From the NCBI GenBank assembly GCA_022616435.1, contig JAKEET010000020.1:1-46883 (forward strand): a stretch of DNA of 46,883 nt. Direction: 5' to 3'. The stretch's first letter is position 1; every line of letters begins with the position of its first letter. This document shows positions 31,698 to 39,602 of the stretch, one piece after another. The translations under genes were made by a program, and so were the position numbers. This stretch comes from Gemmataceae bacterium. Its GTDB lineage: Bacteria; Planctomycetota; Planctomycetia; Gemmatales; Gemmataceae. The notes under the pieces were generated by a model. That model searched no databases, had not been told where the DNA came from, and saw only the letters and a program-made list of their open reading frames with translations.

Positions 31698-31716
31698 ACT
31701 GAGTCCTCGAAGCCCC
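31691..31716 (+). repeat. Dispersed palindrome, copy matching 16405-16430
   Basis: GGCCGGGACTGAGTCCTCGA then AGCCCC matches the reverse complement of 16405-16430 except at three positions. It overlaps the end of the tandem repeat. Confidence 0.55.
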
Positions 31717-32102
31717 GGCGACGCGATTTGGCAAGCGTGGCAAGTTGGCAACTCGGACAGCAAACATCCAAGACGAGCATCTCGGGGTGTTCGCAACAAC
31801 ACCCGATGGACCAGCGAGTTGCGCCGACGCCTGCCGTCGGTCGGTGTTCAGCGCCGGACTCAAAATCTGGTCATTCCGAGGTCGCCTACGAAGCCGAAAA
31901 AACGCTGAAGTCGTTGCTGCACTGAGGGTTGAGCGGACGGCACGTTCAACCACGACGCACATTCCGAGGCAAGCTGGCGTTCTGGCATTCCGATGATCTC
32001 AGAGGCTATCCACAACGCAATCCACAACGCACCCGGCTATCCCCGTTAAGATGGGAATCCATCTTTTCCCCGTCGTCGCGATTTGCTACGGTCGCCGCCG
32101 CC

Positions 32103-33545
32103 ATGAATCACCTGCTGCCATTTTCCCGCGTGAATGCCATGAGCTATCTCCCGGACAATCCAAGCCAGCCGCGGCACCCCGAGCTGTACAGGTCCTTGCC
32201 GTTGGCCAAGAGTACCGGCCCGACGGCCGCCGGCCCGGCCGCGCGGATTCAACCCAGCGCCGACGGCTGGTCGGCGAACGCGTTCGGCTACACGGTGTTC
32301 TGCCTCGGCTGTGTCGCCGTGATGTTGATGGCCTGGGGCGCGTACAGCGCGTTGCCGGGACCCGGGCTGTCACGCCCAGGGTTGTCTCATCATGGAAAGT
32401 CGGAAAAATCCTTGCGAGCGGCACAAACGTTGCCTAAGCTCAAGGTGAACGTGTCGGCCGACGAGCCGCCGCTGGCGGAGATGACGCAGGTGGCCGCGCT
32501 GCAGCCGCCGCCGCCACCGCCGCCCCCGGTGGAAGCGCCGGCGGCCGTGCCGCTGAAGATCGATACTCCCCCGGCGATCGTGGCGCCGATGAATCCGCCG
32601 ATCAGGCCGGAACCGATCGAGATCCCGGCGGTTCCGATCCCGTTCCCTGACGGTCGCGGCTCCGCCGACGCGGCGCCGATGAAGCTGGAGCCGGCGCCGA
32701 TCCCGCCGCCCCCGTCGTATCCGGCGGCGCCGGTCATGGCAGCCCCGATGCCCATGGTGGAGGCGGCCGCGCCGGTCGTCCCGGCGCACCAGGGCCCGAT
32801 GATTTTGCTTGGACAAGGCAACCTTGGAGAGACACCCATGATTCGCAACTGGAAAACGCTCGCGCTCTACTCGCTGTTGGCGGTCGCCCCCGTGGCGACG
32901 CCGACGCCCCTGGCCGCGGCCGGCGGCGTGGATGAAAAAACCCAGAAGCGCATCGACGAGATGCTCACTACGATGAACGAGGCGATCAAAGCCCTCAACC
33001 AGGCGACCCAGGGCATCGGTGAGCTGCGCAAGGACGTGCGCGGCGTGCAGACCGACATCGACAGCCTGAAGACCGCCGCGGTCAAGCTCCGTGCCGATGT
33101 GGACGGCTCCGCCACGCGAGTGGATGACTTGCAAAAACTGATCGGCAATCTCGACGCCGAGGTCAAGTATCTTCGCAAGCGCGTCAACGACAGCGGTGTA
33201 CCGTCCGGCCGGCCGACCACCGACAAGGCCAGCCTCGACGAGTTGATGAAGCAACTGAGCTCCATCGAGCAGGCGATCCTCAAGCTCAAGTCCGCCGAGC
33301 CAAGGGTGTCGCTGTCGCCGCCGGCGGCGACTGGAAAGGTCATCCTGGCCAACATGTATCACGAAGAGCTGCTGTTCATCATCAACGGCAAGAGGCATCG
33401 CGTGCCGCCGGTCACGGTGTCGGCCATCGAAGCCGTTCCCGCCGGCACGCTCACCTACGAGGTGTTGTCGCCGACCTGGGGCGAGCGGGCCCGCAGCACG
33501 ACCAACCTGCCGGCCAACGAAACGTTCACGCTGACCGCGCGCTGA
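32103..33545 (+). CDS. Membrane-anchored proline-rich protein fused to a coiled-coil domain protein
   Basis: 480 residues in one frame from the ATG at 32103. Residues 61-84 (GYTVFCLGCVAVMLMAWGAY) are a membrane segment; 110-240 are Pro/Ala-rich (a run of eight prolines, QPPPPPPPPVEAP). At residue 246 a second complete signal peptide begins (MIRNWKTLALYSLLAVAPVA then TPTPLAAAGG), preceded by GGAGAG at 32826-32831. After it, residues 272-350 form a coiled coil (RIDEMLTTMNEAIKALNQAT; LRKDVRGVQTDIDSLKTAAV) and about 390-480 a beta-rich end. This suggests either two genes in one frame or an in-frame fusion; the short form would be 32838-33545, 235 residues. A strong terminator follows. No family recognised. 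Confidence 0.7.
   Translation: MNHLLPFSRVNAMSYLPDNPSQPRHPELYRSLPLAKSTGPTAAGPAARIQPSADGWSANAFGYTVFCLGCVAVMLMAWGAYSALPGPGLSRPGLSHHGKSEKSLRAAQTLPKLKVNVSADEPPLAEMTQVAALQPPPPPPPPVEAPAAVPLKIDTPPAIVAPMNPPIRPEPIEIPAVPIPFPDGRGSADAAPMKLEPAPIPPPPSYPAAPVMAAPMPMVEAAAPVVPAHQGPMILLGQGNLGETPMIRNWKTLALYSLLAVAPVATPTPLAAAGGVDEKTQKRIDEMLTTMNEAIKALNQATQGIGELRKDVRGVQTDIDSLKTAAVKLRADVDGSATRVDDLQKLIGNLDAEVKYLRKRVNDSGVPSGRPTTDKASLDELMKQLSSIEQAILKLKSAEPRVSLSPPAATGKVILANMYHEELLFIINGKRHRVPPVTVSAIEAVPAGTLTYEVLSPTWGERARSTTNLPANETFTLTAR
32826..32840 (+). promoter_or_regulatory. Internal ribosome-binding site and ATG inside 32103-33545
   Basis: GGAGAG (32826-32831) is 6 nt from the in-frame ATG at 32838, which starts a signal-peptide-like sequence. 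This is the best ribosome-binding site in the gene and may start a separate exported product. Confidence 0.55.
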
Positions 33546-33566
33546 GCGGCCTGTCGATACAATCAC

Positions 33567-33598
33567 AGCGGAACGGATGTATCCCGTTCCGCTTTTTT
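33567..33598 (+). terminator. Strong intrinsic terminator
   Basis: AGCGGAACGG (33567-33576) pairs perfectly with CCGTTCCGCT (33584-33593) over a 7-nt loop, then six T (33593-33598). It ends the coiled-coil gene whose stop is at 33545. Confidence 0.88.
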
Positions 33599-33624
33599 GT
33601 TGCCCTTGTCGTGGCGGGCCGTGT

Positions 33625-33673
33625 CGCGGAATTCGCAAGAATTCCATTCCGCGGGGGATTCGCGAGAATTCCC
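33625..33673. repeat. Double GAATTC-type palindrome upstream of cmk
   Basis: GGAATTCGCAAGAATTCC (33628-33645) is a palindrome nested in a wider one (CGCGGAAT at 33625-33632 with ATTCCGCG at 33646-33653). A near copy, GGGATTCGCGAGAATTCCC, follows at 33655-33673, so the pair is tandem. Confidence 0.65.
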
Positions 33674-33694
33674 TACGTGGATTTCGGGAGTCGC

Positions 33695-34372
33695 ATGATC
33701 ATCACGATCGACGGACCCGCCGGCGCCGGCAAGAGCACGGCGGCCAAGCTCGTCGCTCGACGTCTCGGTTTCGAATTCCTCGACACCGGCGCCATGTATC
33801 GGGCCGTGACCGTCGCCGCCCTTCGTGCCGGCATCGACCTTCAAGATCAAGGCGCCCTCGCGAAGCTGGTTGAATCCCTGCGGATCGAGCTCCCTGGCGA
33901 CCGCGTCTTGCTCAACGGCGAAGACGTTTCGGTGGAAATCCGCGCACCCCAGATCACCGCGGCCTCGGCGTCCATCGCCGGCAGTCCGGCGGTGCGGCAG
34001 CGGCTGGTGGAATGGCAGCGGCGGATTGCCGCGGGACGAGACATGGTCTGCGAGGGTCGCGACCAGGGGACCGTGGTCTTCCCGCAGGCGGAATGCAAGT
34101 TCTTCCTCAGTGCCGACCCAAAAGAGCGCGCCCGGCGCCGGCTGCGGGAGCTGAAAGCGCGCGGCGACAACACGACCTTCCAGGAAGTGCTGGAGGCCCA
34201 GGAGGCGCGGGACGCCCGCGACGCCGCGCGCGACATCGCTCCCATGGTCCCCGCCGCCGACGCCATCGTGCTCGACACCACCGACCTGACCCTCGACGAC
34301 GTGGTGGCGCGGATGGTTCAGGAGGTATGGCGTCGCCAGGGAAAATCCGGGGAGCAGGCTAGCCACTCATGA
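33695..34372 (+). CDS. cmk: Cytidylate kinase
   Basis: 225 residues, typical. Phosphorylates CMP and dCMP with ATP. Visible evidence: MIITIDGPAGAGKSTAAKLV with the Walker A loop, FLDTGAMYRAVTVAAL (acceptor site), a CMP-binding insert (about residues 65-110), VCEGRDQGTVVFPQAECKFF with the usual GRDxGTVVFPxA signature, and the Arg-rich lid RARRRLRELKARGD. The ATG at 33695 has GGGAG four nt upstream, and the domain starts at the Met. Its stop overlaps the plsC start as ATGA (34369-34372), so the two are translationally coupled, a combination seen in several bacteria. Confidence 0.96.
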   Translation: MIITIDGPAGAGKSTAAKLVARRLGFEFLDTGAMYRAVTVAALRAGIDLQDQGALAKLVESLRIELPGDRVLLNGEDVSVEIRAPQITAASASIAGSPAVRQRLVEWQRRIAAGRDMVCEGRDQGTVVFPQAECKFFLSADPKERARRRLRELKARGDNTTFQEVLEAQEARDARDAARDIAPMVPAADAIVLDTTDLTLDDVVARMVQEVWRRQGKSGEQASHS

Positions 34373-35088
34373 ACCAGTCGATCCCCGCGCGACCGAGCGA
34401 GCCGGCTTCCGGCCACGACGGCCTTGCCGGCACCTGGAGCGCCCGGTTGTGGTACAACTTCTGTTACCTCCTCCAGGCCAACCTGTTCACGATCGGCTTC
34501 AGCCTGCGCATCGAAGGCGCGCAGCACGTGCCGCGCTCGGGTCCGGTCCTGGTGGTCGCCAATCATCAAAGCTTCCTGGATCCGGTAGCGCTCGGCCTGG
34601 CCTTCCCGCGCCGGCTGATCTACCTGGCCCGCAAAGGGCTGTTTGATCATCCGGTCTTCGCCTGGTTGATCCGCAGCCTCAACGCGGTGCCGATCGACCA
34701 GGACGGCGTCGGCAAGGAAGGCATTCGCACGGTCCTCGAGCAGCTCAAACTGGGCAAGGCCGTGCTGCTGTTTCCGGAGGGAGAAAGGACGTCGACCGGC
34801 CACATGGTCCCGCTCAAGCCGGGCGTGCACCTGCTGATCAAGCGCGCCCGCGCGCCGATCATTCCCATCGGCCTCGCCGGGGCGTTTGACGCCTGGCCGC
34901 GCCGGCACACGTTGCCGATTCCGGCGCCCTTGTTCTGGCCGCCGTGGGAGGGGACGATTGCCGTGAGCATCGGGCCGGCGCTCGACCCCGACCGGCTGGC
35001 AAGCCTGCCGCGGGGGCAGGCGCTGGAGGAGTTGTTTGCGGCGATTGCCGCCGCGAAGAAGCGCGCCGAGAAGTTGCGACGCCGATGA
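34369..35088 (+). CDS. plsC: 1-acyl-sn-glycerol-3-phosphate acyltransferase
   Basis: 239 residues, PlsC/LPLAT family. Acylates lysophosphatidic acid to phosphatidic acid at the membrane. Visible catalytic motif HxxxxD in VVANHQSFLDPVALGLAFPR near residue 64, RRLIYLARKGLFDHPVFAWL, and the second conserved motif in LFPEGERTSTGHMVPLKPGV near 140. Pro-rich PIIPIGLAGAFDAWPR follows. A weak hydrophobic stretch near residues 25-45 may anchor the protein. It is coupled to cmk by an ATGA overlap. The following gene starts about 160 bp downstream. Confidence 0.9.
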   Translation: MNQSIPARPSEPASGHDGLAGTWSARLWYNFCYLLQANLFTIGFSLRIEGAQHVPRSGPVLVVANHQSFLDPVALGLAFPRRLIYLARKGLFDHPVFAWLIRSLNAVPIDQDGVGKEGIRTVLEQLKLGKAVLLFPEGERTSTGHMVPLKPGVHLLIKRARAPIIPIGLAGAFDAWPRRHTLPIPAPLFWPPWEGTIAVSIGPALDPDRLASLPRGQALEELFAAIAAAKKRAEKLRRR

Positions 35089-35252
35089 AGCAGCCTGCAC
35101 AGGCCACGCGGATGGCGCCGGCAATGCCGGTCGTAGCGGCCCTGCCGTCTCGATGCGACAATTCGGATGGAAGCGTTCCTCGATTCCTGAGGGAAACGCG
35201 CGGGGCGATGATTACGATAGTGACAGGGTCACTGGGCACCGCGGAGAATGCC

Positions 35253-36041
35253 GTGTCGTTCGAGTCACTCCGAGCCATCGCCGGCCCAACCGCCGCCGGT
35301 TTGGCAATCGCCGGCCTCCTGAGCGGCTGCGCCAGCTTGCCGACGCCCGTCACGTCCTACAAGGCGCCGGCGCCGCCGCGCGGCATCGTGCTGGTGGTGG
35401 ACGGCGCCGGCGGTTACCAGGAAGCTTCGAAGGCGGTCGCGGCCGCCGTGGAGAAGTCCGGGATGCCGCTCGACGTGCATTCGTTCGTGTGGACGCACGG
35501 TCGCGGCCGCGGCGTGGCGGACATGACCGACGTCGATCACGCCAGGGCGCAAGGCCGACGGCTCGCCCAGCAGGTTGCCTGCCATCGCGCCCAGTGCCCG
35601 AACCTGCCGATCCATGTGCTGGCCTATAGCGCCGGCACCCACGTCGCCCTGGAAGCGGCTCATTGGCTTGAGCCGGACAGCGTGGAACGCATCGTCCTCC
35701 TGGCCCCCGCGGTGTCGGCGGATTACGACTTGCGCCCCGCACTGCGCGCGGCGCGGCAGGGCGTCGACGCCTTCACGAGTGAGCAAGATCGCCTCTACCT
35801 TGGCCTGGGCACAAGAATCGTGGGCACGGCCGATGGCAAGCGCGGCGTGCCCCCGGCGGGCCGCGTCGGCTTTGACATGCCGCCGCTGGCCGGGGCCGAC
35901 GCGGCCCTGGCCATGCGTTTTCGCCAGCACCCCTGGGACCCCAGCGTCGCCTGGACCACCAACGTCGGCGACCATCCCGGCAGCTTGCGATCCGCTTACC
36001 TGCGGGCGTATGTCTTGCCGCTGTTCGCGTCGTCGCGCTGA
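35253..36041 (+). CDS. Alpha/beta-hydrolase-fold lipoprotein
   Basis: 262 residues from GTG 35253, which has GGAG 6 nt upstream. The N terminus (about AGPTAAGLAIAGLLSGC, residues 10-26) is a lipoprotein signal with lipobox LSGC. The mature part starts at CASLPTPVTS and shows a hydrolase fold: IVLVVDGAGGYQEASKAVAA, the nucleophile elbow IHVLAYSAGTHVALEAAHWL (AYSAG), and VERIVLLAPAVSADYDL. A candidate catalytic His lies in NVGDHPGSL near the end. An ATG at 35208 is the alternative start with a weaker ribosome-binding site. Possible esterase or lipase; substrate unknown. It stands after plsC but is separated from it by 164 bp, so linkage is uncertain. Confidence 0.75.
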   Translation: MSFESLRAIAGPTAAGLAIAGLLSGCASLPTPVTSYKAPAPPRGIVLVVDGAGGYQEASKAVAAAVEKSGMPLDVHSFVWTHGRGRGVADMTDVDHARAQGRRLAQQVACHRAQCPNLPIHVLAYSAGTHVALEAAHWLEPDSVERIVLLAPAVSADYDLRPALRAARQGVDAFTSEQDRLYLGLGTRIVGTADGKRGVPPAGRVGFDMPPLAGADAALAMRFRQHPWDPSVAWTTNVGDHPGSLRSAYLRAYVLPLFASSR

Positions 36042-36148
36042 TATGGCGATTCGGTCGCGTTGCACTATTCTTTACACCACGGCATGTTCGCAGCCCCTGC
36101 CGCTCGAAACGATGGGAGCGGGCTTCATCTGTACCGTCGGTGTTCCTC

Positions 36149-36778
36149 ATGGGCCACGTCGTTCTCCTGGGCGACTCGATCTTCGACAACGCGCGGTACG
36201 TTCCCGAGCGTCCGCCGGTGATCGAGCAGCTTCGCCAATCTCTCCCGCGCGGTTGGCTCGCCACGCTGCTGGCTGTGGATGGGCACATCACCGACGACGT
36301 GGTGAACCAACTCCAGCGCCTGCCCGTGGACGCCACGCACCTGGTCGTCAGCGCCGGCGGCAACGACGCCCTGGGCGAGAGCGGCATCCTGGGTGAGGCG
36401 GCTTGCACGGTTGGCGAAGCGTTGGAGGTGATCCACGAAGTGCGGGCCCGCTTTCAGCAGTCTTACCGGACGATGCTGCAAGCCCTGTTGGCGGTGGAAA
36501 AACCGACGGCCGTTTGCACCGTGTATGATACGATACCCGGGTTGGCGCCCGCCGAGCAAGCCGCCCTTGCCGCGTTCAATGAAGCGATCCTCCGCGAAGC
36601 GATTGCCGCGGCGCTGCCGGTGATCGACTTGCGCCTCGTATGCGATCGACCGGCGGACTACTCGCACGTTTCTCCCATCGAGCCGTCCATGGTGGGTGGA
36701 GCGAAGATCGCGCGCGCGATCGCAGAAGTCGCGACCACGCACGATTTTGCCCGTCGTCGCAGTGTGATCTACGTTTGA
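36149..36778 (+). CDS. SGNH/GDSL-family hydrolase
   Basis: 209 residues. All four SGNH blocks are visible: Ser in VLLGDSIFDNARYV (block I), a Gly in block II near residue 45 (LLAVDGHITDDVV), Asn in LVVSAGGNDALGESG (block III) and Asp/His near the end (ADYSHVSPIEPSMVGGAKIA, block V). Members are esterases, lipases or acetylhydrolases. No signal peptide is visible, so it may be cytosolic. A Met three codons earlier (36140) is also possible; neither has a clear ribosome-binding site. The next gene begins 10 bp after the stop, so it may share a transcript. Confidence 0.85.
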   Translation: MGHVVLLGDSIFDNARYVPERPPVIEQLRQSLPRGWLATLLAVDGHITDDVVNQLQRLPVDATHLVVSAGGNDALGESGILGEAACTVGEALEVIHEVRARFQQSYRTMLQALLAVEKPTAVCTVYDTIPGLAPAEQAALAAFNEAILREAIAAALPVIDLRLVCDRPADYSHVSPIEPSMVGGAKIARAIAEVATTHDFARRRSVIYV

Positions 36779-36788
36779 CGAGGACCAC

Positions 36789-37919
36789 ATGACCCGTCTT
36801 AACGCCTCCTTCGTCAGGTCGGCGCCGGCAGCGATGCTGATCGCGCTCCTCGGAGCCGCATCGGGTCCAGCGGGCCCCATGGATGCTGCCTGGCTCCGCG
36901 TCACCGAAGACGACCGCGCCATCCGCATCGAAACCGACAAGCTCGAAGCGGTCATTCCCAAGAAGAACCCCAAGCAGTGGATGACCGGCATCGAGAAGGG
37001 GTCGTTCCTCGACAAGGCCACCGGCTTTCGCGAAGCCGGCGACGGGTTGATGGTCGTCGATTGGCTCATGGAGCCCGGGAGCGACGAGGCCTGGGCCGAC
37101 AAGGTGATCGCCAAGGACGGGCACGGCGTCGGCCGCTATACCTGGCACACGAACGAGACCGACCCGGGCCGGCGGGAGTACGCCCGCATGGCCCACGGCA
37201 CGAGCCATCGCAAGCGGATGATCGAGGGGCCGCAGCTCTGCCATCGCATGAAGCCGGTGCAGCCGGCGGTCATCCGCGGCAAGGATTTCGTCGCCGTGAA
37301 GACGACCTACCGATTCGAGTACGCCGCCCCCGGCCGCAAACCGGGATCGCAGTGGACGCAGCTCATCGTGTTTCCCAGGGGCGAGCGCTACTTCGTCCTG
37401 ATGGATAGGATCGACAGCGTCAACGATTCGCCCGAGATGTTCCTGCGCAACGACACGCCCGGCTGCGTGCGCCACGACAAGGGCGACACCTTCAGCGAGA
37501 TGTACCTGAGTTACTTGAGCGGCCCCAAGGGGGTGCGCATCCCGGCCTCGGAGTTCTTCGCGCCCTTTCCGCCGGACCTGAAGTTCGGCTACCGCCGCGA
37601 CACGCACAGGATGCCGGAGCATTTCATCCGCGCCTATCGGCTGCGCGACAAGAAGACGGGCAAGGACGGCCCGTGGCTGGCGGGGCTGACGCTGGAGCCG
37701 AGCGTCGTCTACGAAGCGTGGTGCAGCCAGCGGCCGGGCGGGATCATCGTCATGATCGAGGAGATTTACGGCAAGCCGGTGAAGGCCGGCGAGTCGTTCA
37801 GCGCCGCCCACATCGTCGGTTATTTCGACAGCATCGAGGAGATGCACGCGGTCTACGACCGGCACAAGGGACGCACGGCGTTGCAGGTGGACCAGGCGGG
37901 CTGGCGGCTGGTGAAGTAG
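36789..37919 (+). CDS. Exported protein of unknown function
   Basis: 376 residues. An N-terminal segment (ASFVRSAPAAMLIALLGAAS, residues 6-25) followed by GPAGPMDAAW is a likely Sec signal peptide. The mature protein is rich in aromatic and charged residues and looks beta-sheet (DRAIRIETDKLEAVIPKKNP; RYTWHTNETDPGRREYARMA; VIRGKDFVAVKTTYRFEYA), consistent with a carbohydrate-active or sugar-binding fold, but no catalytic motif or family was recognised. HxH-type histidines (GTSHRKRMIEGPQLCHRM) are present. It follows the SGNH hydrolase by 10 bp and precedes a secreted esterase-like protein, so a role in polysaccharide breakdown is a guess. GACGAGGACCAC precedes the ATG, with AGGA about 6 nt upstream. 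Confidence 0.7.
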   Translation: MTRLNASFVRSAPAAMLIALLGAASGPAGPMDAAWLRVTEDDRAIRIETDKLEAVIPKKNPKQWMTGIEKGSFLDKATGFREAGDGLMVVDWLMEPGSDEAWADKVIAKDGHGVGRYTWHTNETDPGRREYARMAHGTSHRKRMIEGPQLCHRMKPVQPAVIRGKDFVAVKTTYRFEYAAPGRKPGSQWTQLIVFPRGERYFVLMDRIDSVNDSPEMFLRNDTPGCVRHDKGDTFSEMYLSYLSGPKGVRIPASEFFAPFPPDLKFGYRRDTHRMPEHFIRAYRLRDKKTGKDGPWLAGLTLEPSVVYEAWCSQRPGGIIVMIEEIYGKPVKAGESFSAAHIVGYFDSIEEMHAVYDRHKGRTALQVDQAGWRLVK

Positions 37920-37942
37920 CTCGCTGGTCGCGAGGCAAGACC

Positions 37943-37971
37943 TTGCAATCGAAGCGGCGCGGTTGCACAAT
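37943..37971 (+). promoter_or_regulatory. Candidate promoter of the BD-FAE-like esterase
   Basis: TTGCAA (37943-37948) and CACAAT (37966-37971) are 17 bp apart, 43 bp before the ATG at 38014. Each matches 4 of 6 consensus bases. Confidence 0.4.
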
Positions 37972-38013
37972 GTTCTCGGTCGCCAACCAAACCCTGTGAT
38001 TTCCGAGGTCGCG

Positions 38014-38949
38014 ATGATCTCCCGCATTCTCCAAGCGCTGTTCGCCGCCGCACTCCTGGCCATCGCCCTGCCCGCGAGCCCGGCCGCCGCCCAGGAAAAA
38101 CCGAAGAAGGCGCCGACGCCGAAGCTTACCGACCAGGCGATCCGCTCCGAGCAGCGTCTCTATCGCAAGGCCCCGGAAGGCGAGTTGTTTGTCCACCTCT
38201 ATTTCCCCGCCGACTGGAAGCGAGAAGACGCTCGTCCGGCGATCGTGTTCTTCTTCGGCGGCGGCTGGAAAAACGGCTCGTACCGGCAGTTCGTGCCGCA
38301 GGCTGAGTACTTCGCCAGCCGGGGATTGGTTGCCGCCTGCGCCGATTACCGGATCGAGAGCAAGCACAAGACGACGCCCGACCAGTGCGTCGAGGACGCC
38401 AAGAGCGCCATCCGCTGGGTGCGCGCACACGCCAAGGAGCTCGGCGTCCACCCCGGCAAGATCATCGCCTCGGGCGGCTCCGCCGGCGGACATCTCGCCG
38501 CCGCCGTCGCCCTGCTCGACCGTTTCAACGCGCCGGACGACGACGTAAACGTTGATTGCAAGCCCAACGCGCTCGTCCTGTTCAATCCCGCCCTCAACCT
38601 GACCTTGCCCGCGGGTCGAACCATTGTCGACGGCAAGGGCAACGACATCACCAAGCCGTTTTCGCCGACCCTTTCCTTGAGCAAGTCGGCGCCGCCCGCC
38701 ATCATCTTCTTCGGCACGGCGGATAAGCTGCTAACCCACGGCGAGGAATACGCCGCCAAGGCGAAGAAGCTGGGCGTCCGCGGCGAACTCTACACCGCCC
38801 TGGACATGCCGCACGGCTTCTTCAACCGCTCGCCGTGGACCGAGGTGACCGCGCAGAAGGCCGACGAATTCCTCGCCTCGCTAGGCTACCTGCAAGGCCC
38901 GCCGACGGTGAAGCTGCCGGCCGGGGCGCCGGGGCTGGAGAAGCGGTGA
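38014..38949 (+). CDS. Exported alpha/beta hydrolase (BD-FAE-like esterase)
   Basis: 311 residues. A signal peptide is clear (ILQALFAAALLAIALPASPA, then AAQEKP). The hydrolase core: VFFFGGGWKNGSYRQFVPQA with the HGGG-like oxyanion region, GLVAACADYRIESKHKTTPD, the nucleophile elbow IASGGSAGGHLAAAVAL (GxSxG), PPAIIFFGTADKLLTHGEEY with the acid, and ALDMPHGFFNRSPW with the catalytic His. Same family type as 21431-22282 but not closely similar; both fit exported carbohydrate esterases. The Met at 38014 starts the signal peptide and follows the candidate promoter. Its substrate is unknown. Confidence 0.85.
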   Translation: MISRILQALFAAALLAIALPASPAAAQEKPKKAPTPKLTDQAIRSEQRLYRKAPEGELFVHLYFPADWKREDARPAIVFFFGGGWKNGSYRQFVPQAEYFASRGLVAACADYRIESKHKTTPDQCVEDAKSAIRWVRAHAKELGVHPGKIIASGGSAGGHLAAAVALLDRFNAPDDDVNVDCKPNALVLFNPALNLTLPAGRTIVDGKGNDITKPFSPTLSLSKSAPPAIIFFGTADKLLTHGEEYAAKAKKLGVRGELYTALDMPHGFFNRSPWTEVTAQKADEFLASLGYLQGPPTVKLPAGAPGLEKR

Positions 38950-39163
38950 GGGGAAGGTCGGGGTGCCAGCCGATCTGGTCTTGTCGGTTGCTTTGATTTG
39001 CAAACGAATGTCTTCAGTCTCGCTCCCGCTCCTCAACCTCTCCTTGCGGAGCCCGTTCGAAGCTAGGGTCGGGGATGGACCCTGCCGTTTGCTCGATAAA
39101 GTGAAGCCGCGGACCACCAAGCCGTTCGCCGACAGCTGCGCATGGGGACCGTGAATTGCGCGT

Positions 39164-39415
39164 TCACGCGGGCGTCTTGGCGAAAGAATCGTCGAACGCG
39201 CTTGCGGACAACAACCCGCGCCAGTCGAGGTGCATGCGGGTGGAAACCAGGTCGGGCATGGAGACTTTGTCAACCAATGAATAGGGCCGAAACAGGAATA
39301 ACGTACCCGACGCACGATGCTCGAACCGCCAGCCGGCAGCCTCGCGGATTTCGCTGAATCCGAGGTCTCGGAGAAGCCGTTGCAATTCGTCGAACTGGAT
39401 TGTACTCGTTTTCAT
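39164..39415 (-). CDS. Small HicA-like or toxin-antitoxin-associated protein
   Basis: 83 residues. MKTSTIQFDELQRLLRDLGF is the start expected of a HicA-like double-stranded-RNA-binding toxin or similar small protein; then GWRFEHRASGTLFLFRPYSL and a C-terminal MHLDWRGLLSASAFDDSF. HicA normally has a catalytic His and a GSH motif, which are replaced here by EHRASGT, so function is uncertain. It lies 31 bp after the stop of an XRE-type remnant on the same strand (39447-39602), the arrangement of a toxin-antitoxin operon whose antitoxin has decayed. The surrounding sequence is repeat-rich. No clear ribosome-binding site. Confidence 0.55.
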   Translation of the reverse strand: MKTSTIQFDELQRLLRDLGFSEIREAAGWRFEHRASGTLFLFRPYSLVDKVSMPDLVSTRMHLDWRGLLSASAFDDSFAKTPA

Positions 39416-39446
39416 GGCGTCAAATCTCGGCCGGGACGTGCTCGCA

Positions 39447-39602
39447 TCACTTCGTGTTCTTGGAAGCCGCCCGACGCAGCGCCCGGTCGATCTTCTCGAT
39501 CGTGGCCGCGTTGGGTTTGTTCTTGGCGTTTTCGATGCGGTTGAGTGTTTCGACGCGGATGCCGGTTCCGCGGGACAGTCCGGCAACAGCAGGTAGTCGG
39601 TC
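39447..39602 (-). pseudogene. Truncated XRE-family antitoxin/regulator
   Basis: On the minus strand this frame reads AVAGLSRGTGIRVETLNRIE then NAKNKPNAATIEKIDRALRR and ends KNTK. It carries the second and third helices and the following helix of a Cro/C1-type HTH (helices LSRGTGI and VETLNRIE). No start codon or first helix is seen in frame; the sequence upstream changes to non-protein-like residues and runs into a repeat (39681-39762). The intact HicA-like gene follows 31 bp downstream, so this is probably the 3' end of a broken antitoxin or regulator gene. Confidence 0.55.

Larger units (their letters stand above)
31626..32102. other. 477-bp spacer after rimI
   Basis: No gene is supported. 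It starts with a 17-18-bp tandem repeat (31633-31697) and a dispersed palindrome (31691-31716). Further down, AGAGGCTATCC (32001-32011) resembles the first half of the GGCTATCC element. No promoter could be named. Confidence 0.5.

Noticed and set aside
31594..31962. 122-codon open frame on the minus strand after rimI
   Set aside because: It overlaps a tandem repeat, has no ribosome-binding site and is built of Arg, Pro and Ser. No family-like segment.
38963..39154. 63-codon plus-strand ORF between the esterase and the HicA-like gene
   Set aside because: No ribosome-binding site, no recognisable motif and no context; better left as part of a 214-bp spacer.
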